Positions 24,944-36,663 of a DNA stretch of 64,000 nucleotides are shown here, piece after piece. How positions within the stretch are numbered: the stretch's first letter is position 1; the number at the start of each line of letters is the position of its first letter. Source of the stretch: Heracleum sosnowskyi (Eukaryota; Streptophyta; Magnoliopsida; Apiales; Apiaceae); contig CM061244.1 in assembly GCA_030848705.1 (NCBI GenBank), positions 50,571,190-50,635,189 of the forward strand, read 5' to 3'. The translations under genes were made by a program, and so were the position numbers. The notes below the pieces were generated by a model, which was not told the DNA's origin, did not search any database, and worked only from the letters and a program-made list of their open reading frames with translations.

Positions 24944-27419
24944 GAGTGCTCCCACAGCTCTGTCTCCACCCTTAAAGAAAAGAAAAACCTATAGGGAGGC
25001 ATCTGTAAGCCCATCTGTATCCTCTCAACAGGATATGGACATAGATATGGCCACTGAACAGTCTCTGGAGACATCCTCTCAACAGGATTAATCTATTGAA
25101 ATTCACCATCGGGCCATGGCATCCTGTACTGAGTCAAGCACTCTCCCATTACTCACAATGGGAGAAGATATCCAAATAGATTATACTCAGGACACTATGC
25201 AAGGAGAGCACTTTACTTTTGATTTTGAAACAGTGTCTACCATAGTTACGGTAGAAGTGCCTTCACAGGCATCAGAGGGAAAATCTGATTCTTCACTACC
25301 AATAATAGAATCATTTTCTCCCCTTCTAGAGGGAACATCTCTGGCTCCCCTAAGGGATTTTTCACTCGCAGTTTATACTGGAGAAAGTGAAAGGCAACCA
25401 GGTGAGTCTATCACTGAAGCAATTCAGTTTAAAATGTCAAATATTTTGACAGACTCAACCAGGGATTGGGATTTGCGAACTCCCATTGCACCACCACTGA
25501 CCTCTCTTGAAGGGGCTAGGGTGATTTCTTATGCAGGTACATCCTCTGAAAACATGGACAGACAGTTAGTTGTGAGAGATGAGAGTCAAACACATAGTGA
25601 TACACAAGCACGTGAGTTGAGTGAAACACCACTGAGAGAAATTGAAGTGAGTGCACACACTGACACAAACACTGCTTTGTTGTTGAACCAGCTAGCTGCT
25701 CTGCAGAAACAGTTACAAGAAACCCAGGCTGAAAATAATCTTCTCAAAGTACAAGTGGTTGCACAATCTTCCACCTCTGTATCTAATCAGCTGGGTACTG
25801 TCAAGGATGATCTGGAAGGACGGAAGAGTACTCTGCTCCCGAAGCTGAATGCCATCCAACAATCTCAAGTACTAGTGGCTTCAGACATTTCTGATTTAAC
25901 AACGTCAAATGCTCATATTTCAGAAAGTGTCAAGGAGATTGCTACCATTTCTACCAAGGTGGACTTTATTCTGCAAACAGCTGATGAAAATCAAACGTTT
26001 AATGAAGAAAGGATTTCAAGGATAGAAGGAGGAATGGAGCATCTAAATGAAGGTATGAAGCACTTGTACAATATGATAAAGAACTCACATAAACCTACAG
26101 CACAACAAAGAACATTCTTTGAGGGAGATGATGAAGATGAGGATGATGATGCTAATGAAGGAGGAGATAGAGGAGAAAGGAGAGAAGAAGGAGAGATAAG
26201 GAGAACTTCTGAGGTGAATCCTAGGGCTTCCAAAGCTCAATCTGTAGAGGATTCCTCAACTAAGGGGGAGAAGGAGAAGAAAGGAGAAAGAGAAGCTGGA
26301 GGAGCTTCTGGAGTTGGAAAAGATGAAGGGAAAGGTAAACAGTCATTGGAGGATACTGTCTTTGATGATGACTATTACTACCACAGTGAACAGGATGACT
26401 TCCAATTTGACACATCTGGTGATCTGGAGAAGACCATACCTGAAGAAGCTTTTGGTGAGGAGGAGGTTGAAGAGGCATCCAACTTTGATGATTGGGAAGA
26501 TGAAGCTGATTTATACACACCTTACCCTTTGTTTCAAAAGGAGTTGAAGAAGCAGCAGGCAGAGTTAAGGAGAAAGGAGGATGAAAATACCAAGGTCTCC
26601 GACATCATTTCTCAGAAGCTAAAAATTCAAAAGGCTGAACATGAAGACAAACAACGTCTTCATATTATTCATGTCAAATAAAGGAGATTGGATGTTAGGA
26701 TGAAGCAAGGAAGCAAGTGGGACAAGGCAAGGGAGATGTTTGATATCCCTCAAAGAGACACAAACAATGATGCTACTTTTCTGAAGTTACTTGAGAAGAT
26801 CAGAACTGTTAATCCGGACAATTCATTATACATGAAGGCTTTGAAGGAAGATATCCTGAGGATTACATCTGTATTTGATCAAGTGAGGCAAGAACTGTAT
26901 ATCTATGTGTCTAGTGCTCTTGAAGGGTCATTCACCATTTCTCTTGACCTCCTACAAAGAAGATCTCTCTCTGAATTGTGGATTCTTATGAGTAAGGTAA
27001 AGAGATCTTCATGCTTGAATGAGCTTCTATATGACCGGCTGAGAGATTCTGCAATGAAGGCCAGCCCTCAAGTTGTACACTTCCCGTATGATGTCAAAAT
27101 CTATAGAGGTACAACTTTAGAGACTGTGAGGCTGGATCCTGATTCTTTGAAGCTACAGACTGCAATGCAATTGGTGAAGTTGGAGAATCTTCTGAGAACT
27201 TCTGGGTTTACTACTGTAGAGAAGTCTGAAGTTGCTGATATGATTTCAGACTACTGCACGGAGAAAGTTCCAAGGTATGCTCAGATGAAGAACAGATTGA
27301 AGAAGATCACCACTCAACCAGTAATGCCAAGTGGTGTGGTTTCTGAAAGTGATCGTGTCCTTGACAAAGATCTTCTAGTCACCTTGCAAGAAGCTGAAGA
27401 AGGTGAAATTAGAGACTAA
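24944..27419 (+). pseudogene. E2: env-like ORF of SIRE-like copia element, 5' truncated
   Basis: Begins abruptly at sequence equal to position 9022 of E1 (GTGCTCCCACAGCTCTGTCT), so the N-terminal Transposase_32-like region and all of pol are missing. The frame is open from about 25116 to a TAA at 26679-26681, where E1 has GAA. It then reopens to 27419 and ends EEGEIRD. Segments in order are a Ser/Thr-rich linker, a coiled coil (QKQLQETQAENN), an acidic, Glu/Gly/Arg-rich stretch (FEGDDEDEDDDANEGGDRGE), FDDWEDEADLYTPYPLFQ and the basic C-terminal domain. Codon-level agreement with E1 is very high from 25116 on, so both derive from one subfamily. E2 keeps CGA and an unshifted frame where E1 has TGA and a 1-bp deletion. 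Confidence 0.8.
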
Positions 27420-27667
27420 GACATGATGTAGTTAGCTCAAATTTGTAAATGTTATATGTTTAGAGCTAGGTAAATCAAGATAGGAAAATGTATCATTTGT
27501 TTAGTCTAGAGGAACAACTATCTTGTATTTATCTTTATTGTTTGAATCTGGAAATTGTTATATTTAATCTAGAACTTTTTATTATTTGCTTGGCTCTTAA
27601 AAGTCTTATCTTTTCTTGTTTTAGTTGAGTTATCCTCTAGAGGTATTTGGTTGTTATTGTCTAACAA

Positions 27668-28963
27668 ACACCGAGGATTCTACTCAACTTTAATTAAGAT
27701 GTAATAAGTAAATAATAAAAATCAAATGTCACAGGAATCTCAGAAGATTATATCTGTCAAAGAATGAAGATTAAAGTCATCTACAGACTTGAAGTGATTC
27801 TACATTGAAAGAAGTTCAATTTATTGATCAAGCCTCAGTGAAGTATTCAAGATCAGTGGATTTATTAAAGTGACGGAGATTTCAAGTGGTGACAGCAAAA
27901 GATACTGGGTACATAGTTCTTGAATGAGAAGGAAGTGAATCACTGCTTAAAGTCAAACAGATAAAGAACAGACATTGTCGTTAGTCACTCATGAACCAGA
28001 CAGTGCATTGAGTGTCAACGTACTAATATATTTATTCTTTATCTAAATTTTAAGTGATTCAGAAATTAATTGAGAAGTCAACTAATTCTATTTATTCTCT
28101 TATAAATAATTATTACTATTAAGTAAATTATTTATTAAATTAATTCTGTAAAGAATTAATTTAATACATAATTTATTTAGTTAATTATTTAAATTAGAAT
28201 AAAAATGAACTAGGAAGACATAGGTTTAAACTAGGAAGACTCTGTTTTTTAAACTAGGAAGACTCACAAGTGAGTCTTCCCGATTGTCTTCCTAGTCTAA
28301 TACCTTGTCTTCCCGATTGTCTTCCCTTTGCATTTCTTGTCTTCCCGATTGTCTTCCAAGGGTTAATTGACAGTTTTCCTTTAAGTCTTCCTAGTGCAAA
28401 TTGTATCCTGTTAAAATGCATTGCACGTGGGTTTACAAAAAGAAAAACGATGATATAAATACAAGACAGAAGACATCATTCATATCAATTACAACACAAG
28501 ACAAAAGAAAACAGACAGAACCTTCAACATCAAATTAAAAGCTCTGTCTTCTTAACTCTCAACTGTCAAGCTTCAATTCTGCAGGAGAAATTTATTTCTT
28601 GATTGTTCTTAATCATTTAATTCATAAGAACTGATTCTCTTGTACTGCTTTGACTTTCTAGCGGATCATAATCCCTAGATTTTATATCGAACTACTTTTT
28701 AGTATTCGATCCTTTTTATTACAAAAATAGATAAATTCATGTCGAATTTATTCTAGGTTTGTTTTATTAAGAACCCTTGTAATCAGTGATCAAATTATAA
28801 CACTCGTCAAGTTTAATATAAGTTATATTTAACTTGAATATTGTTTCAGTTTTTATTCCGCATTAATTTGTTCTAAATTGTTAAATCTTTAAAAAGGACA
28901 AATTCGATTAAACGGTATTGTTTGTATTCAACCCCCCTTCTACAAACATATCAGGACCTAACA
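27668..28963 (+). mobile_element. E2: 3' LTR lacking its first bases and the polypurine tract
   Basis: The region upstream matches E1 up to GTCTAACAAA. The polypurine tract and the first roughly 30 bp of LTR are then missing, with a direct join to CACCGAGGATTCTACTC. The deletion ends lie in short AACAAA/AAACA repeats. U3 carries a GGAAGAC array including a perfect 11-bp inverted repeat with a 2-bp loop (28257-28280). A TATA box TATAAAT lies at 28454-28460. The LTR ends ATCAGGACCTAACA at 28963, exactly where E3 LTR sequence takes over. Confidence 0.8.
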
Positions 28964-29584
28964 GAGAATCATTCTAAGCCATTTCAAAGTGTCATACAAG
29001 GCCAAAAATGAGTCATATCAGCATTTAACAAAGAGTCATACCGAGGATTCAATTAGTGTGACACAGCCAATGCACGTGCTATTTAAGAAGTTGTATTACC
29101 ATTAACAAAGATCAAGACAGAGCAAGATATCATCAACATCATATCAAAAAGAAAAGTTTCTGTCTAAAGTTCAAAAACTGCCGTAGATAAAATCCTTGAT
29201 CAGTAAATTATTTCTAGTACAAAGTGTTATATCCAAGCCACTAGAAATCATTTACTTGTACTGCTTTGACTATCTAGCGGATCTTTAACCCTAGAACGTA
29301 TCTCCTATTATTTATTGTTCTATCTTTTTATTACAAATATAGATAAGTTCATGTCGAACTTATTCTAGATTTGTTTTAATTAGTTTGAGGTTCAATCTTT
29401 GTAATCAGTACAATAGTTGTAACACCTTTCAAGTTTAATATAAGTTATATTTAACTTGAATTATGTTTCATTTAATTCCGCAATAATTTGTTCTTGCATT
29501 GTTTAATCCTTAAACGAACAAATTCGATAAAACGGTATAGTTTGTATTCAATCCCCCCTTCTACAAACTTATCGGGACCTAACA
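28964..29584 (+). mobile_element. E3 LTR, 3' portion (different SIRE subfamily)
   Basis: Its U3 differs from E1/E2 and has repeated GAGTCATA motifs (about 28990-29042), but the R/U5 part is homologous (CGGATCTTTAACCCTAGAAC, CCCCCCTTCTACAAA) and it ends ATCGGGACCTAACA. The left part is missing because E2 was inserted at 28963/28964; GAGAA (28964-28968) is the expected target duplication. The LTR is followed directly by an env-like ORF rather than a primer-binding site, so it was probably a solo LTR within that ORF, with AAGGG (29585-29589) as duplication. Confidence 0.65.
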
Positions 29585-31487
29585 AAGGGTGACGGAACAA
29601 GATGTGAATATAATTTTACATTTTCCTACTGAAAATCTTGTTCCTGATCCCACCACTGAAGAAATACATGCTTTCTTCACTCTTATTAAAAGTCAACAAC
29701 CTAACTTCTTTATAGGAGAGTTTCTGAAGCATTATCTAACTAAGCACTGGAATTTTTTTCTTTCACACACTTATACATATTTTTACTGCCAAGACCACAA
29801 ATCTGCATGGCATTCCTTTATTTCTTCAGAAATTAGGGTTTGCTATTGCTCACAATAGGCATATTAACATTGGTAGGTTAGTGATTGATCAGATTATACG
29901 ATGCATGGGACCTTTGGAAGAAAGAACAGGGCAATATGATGTGCTTTGTTTCTATACAAGGTTTCTACAGTTGATTTTGAATGATGTGTTAACAGATGCT
30001 GAGAGAGAAATCTTTACAGAGGAGGGGCAGAAGGAGTGCATCAAGATGAAGAGCAATTCAATAACAGCTCTCATTAAAAAGAATCATCTTCCAGGGGTAC
30101 CTACTATTCTGACTGATTATCTACGAACGGTACCTCTACCACTTCTACCCCCAGGGGAACAGGTAAATCAAGGTATGAATCCTGAACCCGTTATTCCTCC
30201 TGAAGCTGCACCAATGGATGTAGATCCAATAATAGAGCCCTCAGTGGCCATTCCCGACCAAGAGGTTGAAATCCAACAGCCTCTAACCACGGTCCAAGAG
30301 CCTTTGGAAGAACTAGATGAAAATCAAATAGAAGCTCCTACCCCTACTATACCAACCAAAGAAATAACTGTGAGTGTAGAGGGAGAAAGTGACAAAGCAA
30401 CACCACATAAGGAGAAACACACTTCAACAACAGCTCTGCCTTCTGCTAAAAGAAGAAGACTTGAAACCAAGGCATCTGTTGAATTTTCATTACCATCTTC
30501 GAATGAACCTCTGATCGATTTTTCTGTAGCTGATTGGGCAGCAATTACAAAAGCCATATCTGAACCCCTAACTCAATCTAAGGAAGGAAAATTGACAGAA
30601 TCTTCTAGTTCTCCGACCATATTACGGTCAGGACCACTGGATGTCGGTTCCTTAGTGAACTAAGAGTCTTCACAGACGTTGAGAGAAGGCTCTGACCTAA
30701 ATGCACAATCTGAAGGGTCATTGCCTAACTCCCCAGATGGAACATATCTGGATCCTGCAGGTACCGGGTCTGACATAGGTGCAGATCGGCAACTCGGTAA
30801 CAATGAATCAATTTCATTTGAGGAGTTACCTGAGGATATGTCTACAAAGACTTCATAGGGAGTTTCAGGGCCTCTTCTTTCAAATGAGCCTAATTCTAAC
30901 CCCCCAGAGATTCCAACTCTGGATCCTTTGAAGGATAAATCATCGCAAGATGATCAGCAATTTGGTTTAACCAAGGACGGGGACTTGCGAAGCCCCATTG
31001 CACCACCAGTGACCTCCTTAAGGACGGCTACGATGATTTCCCTTGCACATACATCTAGAGCTAAGAATTTGAGTGAAATAAAAATACATACACCTGGCCT
31101 GAGTGAGAAAGGAAAGATGAGTGAAACACCAACAGAAACGTTGAGTGAACACCCAGAGCCAAATGTGAGGAGTGACACCCAAACCCTACCAAATATTCAT
31201 GATCCGCTACCACCTACGGAAAGGGAAATTCAAGTTCAAGCGACTCTTAAAGAGATGACAGTCCATGACAAAGAGGGAAATGCATTATTTAAAGTCCCTC
31301 TGAGACCTTCCTTTGCTCAAGGGATCTCCTCCAGTCAAGTTGATAGTCCACTATCTACAATTCAACAGAAAATTGACTTGGCTGCAGCTGATTCCAGAAA
31401 AACTTATAGAGCTTTGAGCAGTGCATCTGGCACAATAACAGACACAAATGAGGCTGTTGACTCACTGAAGAAGAATGACATGGAAGA
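29585..31487 (+). pseudogene. E3: env-like ORF of a third SIRE-like copia element, broken at both ends
   Basis: The open frame starts at the LTR boundary and gives VTEQDVNIILHFPTENL, equivalent to ITEDLFCEVFQLPRDNF in E1, so this is the middle of the Transposase_32-like region. A frameshift near 29855 is followed by NIGRLVIDQIIRCMG and CFYTRFLQLILNDVLTDAE (matching CFYPRFLTILINHVISDAH in E1). A Pro/Glu/Thr-rich region runs to a TAA at 30661-30663. Sequence after 30664 has more stops (for example TAG at about 30857) but keeps family landmarks such as LRSPIAPPVTSLRTATMISL. It is cut at 31487 by a Tekay LTR, with target duplication GAAGA. It is clearly more diverged from E1 and E2 than they are from each other. 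Confidence 0.75.
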
Positions 31488-32353
31488 TGTAACACCCCCA
31501 GATCCGGGGTCAGGAATCTAGGTTGTCACGTCACCATCCAATCGTATATTACCTGTATTAACTCAATAACCCAATCAAAACACATCATAGACCCCAATAT
31601 CTTACTCACACAAGTTATAGCCTTAGAAACGTTACACAGTAACATTAGTTATTACAAATCAAATGTACTAACCAGGATCTCACACTATTAATCTCAACTT
31701 CTACATGAAGTTACATTAATAGCTAACATAGCTGAAACCTATCCAACCTACTTCTGTAGTATCCATCTTGAATTGAACTATCTCAAGGGTGAATCTTCCA
31801 CTTCATTTCTCTCATGATACAGGCAAAATGATCATGTTCTCCTTGTACTGAAATATAATTTTTAAAAGAAAGACTGAGCGAAAGAATGCTCAACAAGTTA
31901 AGTAGTTACTAATATAAAGTTTGTCCAACAATATAATAGTAGTACAAAGATCTTTCCAATATAAAGTATTCATACTTAATATGAAGTTTAGTATACCACC
32001 ATATGAACAAATATAGTTCATAATTTTGAAAGACACTATCCGTGACTTAGCACGGTATTTAGGAATCAACAAGTACGCAGTTCGAGATACTGCAAGATGA
32101 ACAATACTAGTTCACAAGTTTTTCAAAATATCGTTTGTCTTTCGTCAAAACAATTTCATACAGTTCAATATACTGTACAAGGAATATAATATTCAACCAC
32201 TGTCACATTATCAGTAACTCAGTACCTAGGCTTTTGTTACAATGCATAGTACAATTCCAATTGAAAGAATGGACGTTCAGGAGTACACCACGATACACGA
32301 TGATCAGTCGTTGTATCGCAAATAACACTTTTTCTACTAGTAGATGGACGACA
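31488..32353 (-). mobile_element. terminal fragment of a Tekay/Del-like LTR, minus orientation
   Basis: On the plus strand it begins TGTAACACCCCCAGATCCGG, which read in reverse is the LTR end GGGGGTGTTACA. It matches bases 1 to about 1113 of the window with many substitutions, for example CACTGTCACATTATCAGTAA and GCCTAGGCTTTTGTTACAAT. Similarity stops near GTAGATGGACGAC at 32353, so only about the last 0.9 kb of this LTR remains. Confidence 0.7.
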
Positions 32354-34640
32354 CCTTCTTTTTCCAAAAATATCACGGACAATTACCTTTTTCAACTTAA
32401 ACATGTTACATTTTCCATTTTTTCTTACTAAAACTCCTCCCTTTTCCATATATATCATTGGAAAACCCTTTATTATTTATTTTAAACCTATGTTATTGCT
32501 TTTAATTATTTAAAAAGTTTACCTATTTTAACATGTTCGTTTGTTTTTTTAAACATTAAAATTTTTTGTACCTGTTTTTTGGTACGGTACGGTACTTTAC
32601 TTGCCTTATTTAATTTTTTATTTAATTACCCTTATTTATTTATAAAATATATTATTAAATAATAACATTATTTATTTATAACAAATTATCTTTTTCAGCT
32701 AAAACACATTGTTTTTTCTATTTTTCCTAAAAAAATCCTCCTCCTTTTCTAAAAACATCATGGACAATTATAGTTTTCAACTAAAACGTGTTAATTTTTT
32801 TATTTTCCTTACTAAAACTCCTCATTTTCCAAAAATATCACGGGTTAGCCCTTACATATTTATTTAAAACTTTTTTTAATAATTTTAATTATTCAATTTT
32901 ATATAATCTAAGATATAAAACCCCTAATTTTCAAAAAATATCACGGGTAATCCCTTACATATTTATTTTAAAACCTTTTTTTACTGCTTTTAATTATTTT
33001 AAAAAGTTTACCTATTTTAACATACATACTTATTTTTTTTTAAACATATAATTAAAAAAATATTAAAACATAAATAATAAAATAACATATATATTATCTA
33101 TACTATCTATCTATACTATTATATCCTTATATATAATAAGCGTAGGGAGATCTTATTCAAAAATTTGGTTCTGGTAGTCTGGTACTCAGTAGTCAGTACC
33201 GCCAAAACAATCTCAATCATTGGATCTAATTTTTTTGAAAATAGACTATCAAGATTATATTATATAAAAATATAAATTATTATTTAAAAAGGATATAAGT
33301 CAAAAGTGAAAGTATTAGTATTAGAATTGGATTAGAAATAATTACAACTTAATAAAAAACGAGTAAAATTTTAAATCGAATAAAATTCTCAAAGTAAAAA
33401 TTTGTCACTTTTTTCTATCTTTAGTTTTGGTGTAGTTTTAACTCTAACAAAATTGTTAAATTTTTTTTACTAAATTAAAGATTTGTTAGATCTTAAAATA
33501 GATAGATGAAAACCGTTGGACGTAATATTAAAAAGTTATTTGGTTGTTAGTAGAACTATATTCAAATATTAAAAAGAGTATTTTGATAATTTAAACCAAA
33601 TATAAATAAATTTCCAAAGTTCAAGAAGAATTGTTAATATAAAAATTCGTCACTTTTTTTTCCTCTTCAGTTTCAAGGTATTTATAATTTAAAAAGAATT
33701 GTTAAACCATCACTAAATTAAAAATTATTTTGTGAGTTTAAAGTGTGCCGTAAAACGTTCGAATCTAATGAATAAAGTCCAAAATTTATTAACATAAAAA
33801 AATTAAAAAAAAATGTACAAATTAATATAATTATATATATTAAAAAAAGAATTGTATGTTGCATGAGATCTTATCCGAAACTTTAATTCATGTACCGTCA
33901 AACTAATAAAGACTATTGATTTTGAAGTAGATAAATAAGAACGGTTAGATTTAATATTAAAAAGTGTATTTGATTGTTATTAGAATTATATTAAAATACT
34001 AAAAACTGAATTTTAATAATGTAAACAAAATATGAGTAGGTTTTCTAAGTTAAATAGAATTATCAATCTAAAAATTCATAACATTTTCTTCTATTCGGGT
34101 TTGTGAGTAATTTCAGTTAAATAATAATGACTAAATCATTATTAAATTAAAAATAATTTTGATAATTAATGTAATTATAAATTTTAAAAAATAACCATGC
34201 ATGAGTTATAAGAGTAATGCTGGGGTGCCAATAATTGTTATAAAATACGTGATACTTGGTAAACATTTTTGTACCCAAACTAGTACCTATAGCATTTTTC
34301 TAAAATTACGGATAAAGTTAAGTTGTGGACAAATCACGCAATTCATTCAAAAACAAATGGACTCTTCTCAAGAGCGAGAATTAACCTCATATGCTCCAAA
34401 GGATTATTATATGCTAATTGCTAACAACATAATTCAGTTTACTCTTTCTATCTTATAGTACCCAAACTGATCTCAGTACGAGAGACTATGAGAGTGATAT
34501 CAAAAATTCTATTTTCCGCACATCCCACTGCTATTCCAAAAAATTGGTAACGTCGAAGGCTATATTAGTAGCTGACACATGTCATCCGTGACCGTGAGTG
34601 TGACACATTCAACTCAGGTATTGCTGATGCATAATGAAAT
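32354..34640. repeat. AT-rich repeat region with Helitron-like 5' end
   Basis: 32360-33060 holds five or more degenerate copies of an AAAAATATCACGG plus CTTACATATTTATTTT unit. At 33110 the sequence TCTATACTATTATATCCTTA followed by ATAAGCGTAGG, preceded by A, resembles plant Helitron 5' ends. I could not find a convincing 3' hairpin with CTRR, so this stays tentative. Two diverged copies of a TTAATATTAAAAAGT-containing block (about 33500-33600 and about 33930-34030) follow. No gene is recognised. Confidence 0.4.
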
Positions 34641-34646
34641 TAACTT

Positions 34647-35043
34647 AATTGTTAGGGCAAGCATTGTATGAAAGAATTAAGATGGAATATTTAGGCCTGG
34701 AAACTTGCAATGGGAATCAGCATCCTGATCAATTATTTGTCCTCCAACACCTAAACACAAGCTGTGGGGAGTTGCGAAACAGAGGTAACATTTTTCGAAC
34801 ATCATTTGAATATTATACAATTTTACTTGTATTTTCCAACCCCAAAAAGACTTGGCAGCAAATTAGACACTAGACACACTAAGTTGTTATTGTGCCATAG
34901 TCGTCTCCTTCACTTGATTCTTTCTGCTTCCGTCCATACAAAGTAATTCTTTTAGCCCTCTATGAATTGACAGGGTTTCGCCAAAATACGGCATCTGTAT
35001 CCTGGAAGGGCAAATCATACACTGTCCAACCTGGAACTAGTCA
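34647..35043 (+). pseudogene. two unrecognised exon-like fragments
   Basis: Plus-strand open piece after TTGTTAG: GQALYERIKMEYLGLETCNG and onward to ELRNR, followed by the donor-like AGAG|GTAACA at about 34785. A second piece after ATTGACAG (about 34973) reads FRQNTASVSWKGKSYTVQPG, then TSH and a TAA. They look like the last exons of one gene, but I do not recognise the family and see no upstream exons. Confidence 0.35.
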
Positions 35044-35375
35044 TTAACCAGGAAATAAGAATCCCAGATTAATTTGTAAAAAAAACATCGATATGTAAGT
35101 GCAAGTATAAACATAATTCAAAAAGCACGTAACATGATACTAAAAGATAAATTAGCATTTTCATCAGACAATTATTAACTAATTAGCATGGGGCTTTCAA
35201 ACTATAATGAGCACTAAAACCCCTTTCTCCTACATTCTTTGTGTCTAAGTTTTTTCTTTTGTTTAGTTGTTTGACTGTTTCTATCTGATGTTACGCTGCT
35301 GGCGTTATTGATGCAGGGCCAGTGGTGGTTTATTTGACATTTTTATTCTCTTCATGGTAGGTTTGATTATTAACG

Positions 35376-35445
35376 GAAAAAGCCTCCACTTCTTGGAGTA
35401 GGGGTAAGTGGTAACTGGTAAGGCCACCGTCCCCTGACCCTGTTT
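35376..35445 (+). repeat. SINE-like fragment
   Basis: GGAAAAAGCCTCCACTTCTT then GGAGTAGGGGTAAG and CCGTCCCCTGACCCTG resemble the conserved body of tRNA-derived plant SINEs of the TS type (GGAAACAGCCTCTCTA, GGTAGGGGTAAGG, CCTCCCCAGACCC). Boundaries, tail and target duplication are not defined. Confidence 0.4.
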
Positions 35446-35678
35446 CCAAGTTGGACATACTGGGTAGTTCTGGTATCAGCTTGGTAGGTTTGAGGGTAAA
35501 GATAGGTGGTGCACCAGCTAGGGTAAAAAAGACAGTAAGATCCAGTAACCTGATCAAGATTTGTTTAAGATATAGTTCATGGCTGAGGATGGTTTGCTGC
35601 AGCTTTCTTGTCACAACGGTTTCATACCACTGGTCGCCTACGGTTTAAAGTGCCAACGAAAATTGCAAAATCTTGATA

Positions 35679-35911
35679 CTCCCTCCATCCTGAAATAAGA
35701 GTCAATTTGACTTTCTGCACGTAATTTGAGGTGTAAAAAAAATTCCTTCCACATTATTTTTTCAATTTTCTTCTTCTGAATTAAAATAGAATATTTTAAC
35801 TATTATTCAGAAAAAGAAAATTGACAAGAATAATATGTGGAAGCAACTCTTCTTTTCACTTTAAAGTATGTGTAAAAAGCCAAAACGACACTTATTTTGG
35901 AATGGAGGGAG
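35679..35911. mobile_element. Stowaway-type (Tc1/mariner) MITE
   Basis: 233 bp with terminal inverted repeats CTCCCTCCATCCTGAAATAA and, at the right end read inversely, CTCCCTCCATTCCAAAATAA. TA precedes the left end; CA follows the right end, so one copy of the TA duplication has mutated. The interior is AT-rich and non-coding, as expected for this family. Confidence 0.85.
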
Positions 35912-35960
35912 CAGCATAATTTTTAGGACAATAATGTAACCAGAAGAGGAGGTATAATCA

Positions 35961-36525
35961 TGTAACACCCAGGTTCCACATTGAGCAAAGTGGGATAGTT
36001 TGTTGAGTTATAAGGTGGAGAACTACTTAGTGCACCAACAAATCATGATCAGGACAGTGTGGGCTTGTAAATTATCCAAGTTGTTGCATTTTGGCTGGTG
36101 TAATTCAGCTTATTTCGGACGTGGGACTTAACCCGATTTCTAAAATTTACCCAGGATTTGACCCGGATTGTCGCATATGATATCGGAGCTGACTCTCACA
36201 ATGGGACAGAGGTCCAGAGGTGGGGCCATGAAGTCTGCCATATTATCCCACAATGGCTAGAGAGGTACGATCTCGGCCTATGAGCTATTCGTCCATGCCT
36301 GACGAGAACGTCAGAAATATAAGTGGGGGAGTTTGTACACCCGAATCCCACATCGAGGATAACGGGATAATTTGTTCAGTTTATAAGGTGGAGTACTACT
36401 ATTAAGTACACCAACAAATCATGATCTTTTGGAGGCATGTGGTAGGTTTGTGGATTATCTAAGTTGTAGCATTTGGTTGGGTTAGTGTACTTCGGCTTAT
36501 TTCGGATTCAGAAACGGGACTTAAC
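35961..36525 (+). mobile_element. TRIM (small non-autonomous LTR retrotransposon)
   Basis: Two similar LTR-like blocks start TGTAACACCCAGGTTCCACA (35961) and TGTACACCCGAATCCCACAT (36334). They share CACCAACAAATCATGATC and CGGCTTATTTCGGA. Between them are a primer-binding-site-like TATCGGAGCTGACTC (36181) and a polypurine tract AAGTGGGGGAG (36321-36331). LTR1 ends at about 36175; LTR2 lacks its last 40 bp or so. There is no coding capacity. It lies about 140 bp beyond the stop codon of the eIF2B gene. Confidence 0.75.
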
Positions 36526-36663
36526 CCAATAAAGATCCCTCCAACTTAATTGAGCAAGTACAACTTAATTAAGATCCATCCAAATGCAAAGTTGTACTGA
36601 AATGACTCGCATAACTAATAAAATCAACTTACAGATTAAAATAACTTGGTAGCTAACTCAACT

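Noticed and set aside
25991..26520. Antisense ORFs over the E2 acidic region
   Set aside because: Shadow frames of the Glu/Asp- and Arg-rich coding sequence.
32135..33051. Short hydrophobic ORFs in the AT-rich region
   Set aside because: AT-rich composition gives Phe/Leu/Ile-rich chance ORFs; they cross degenerate repeat units.
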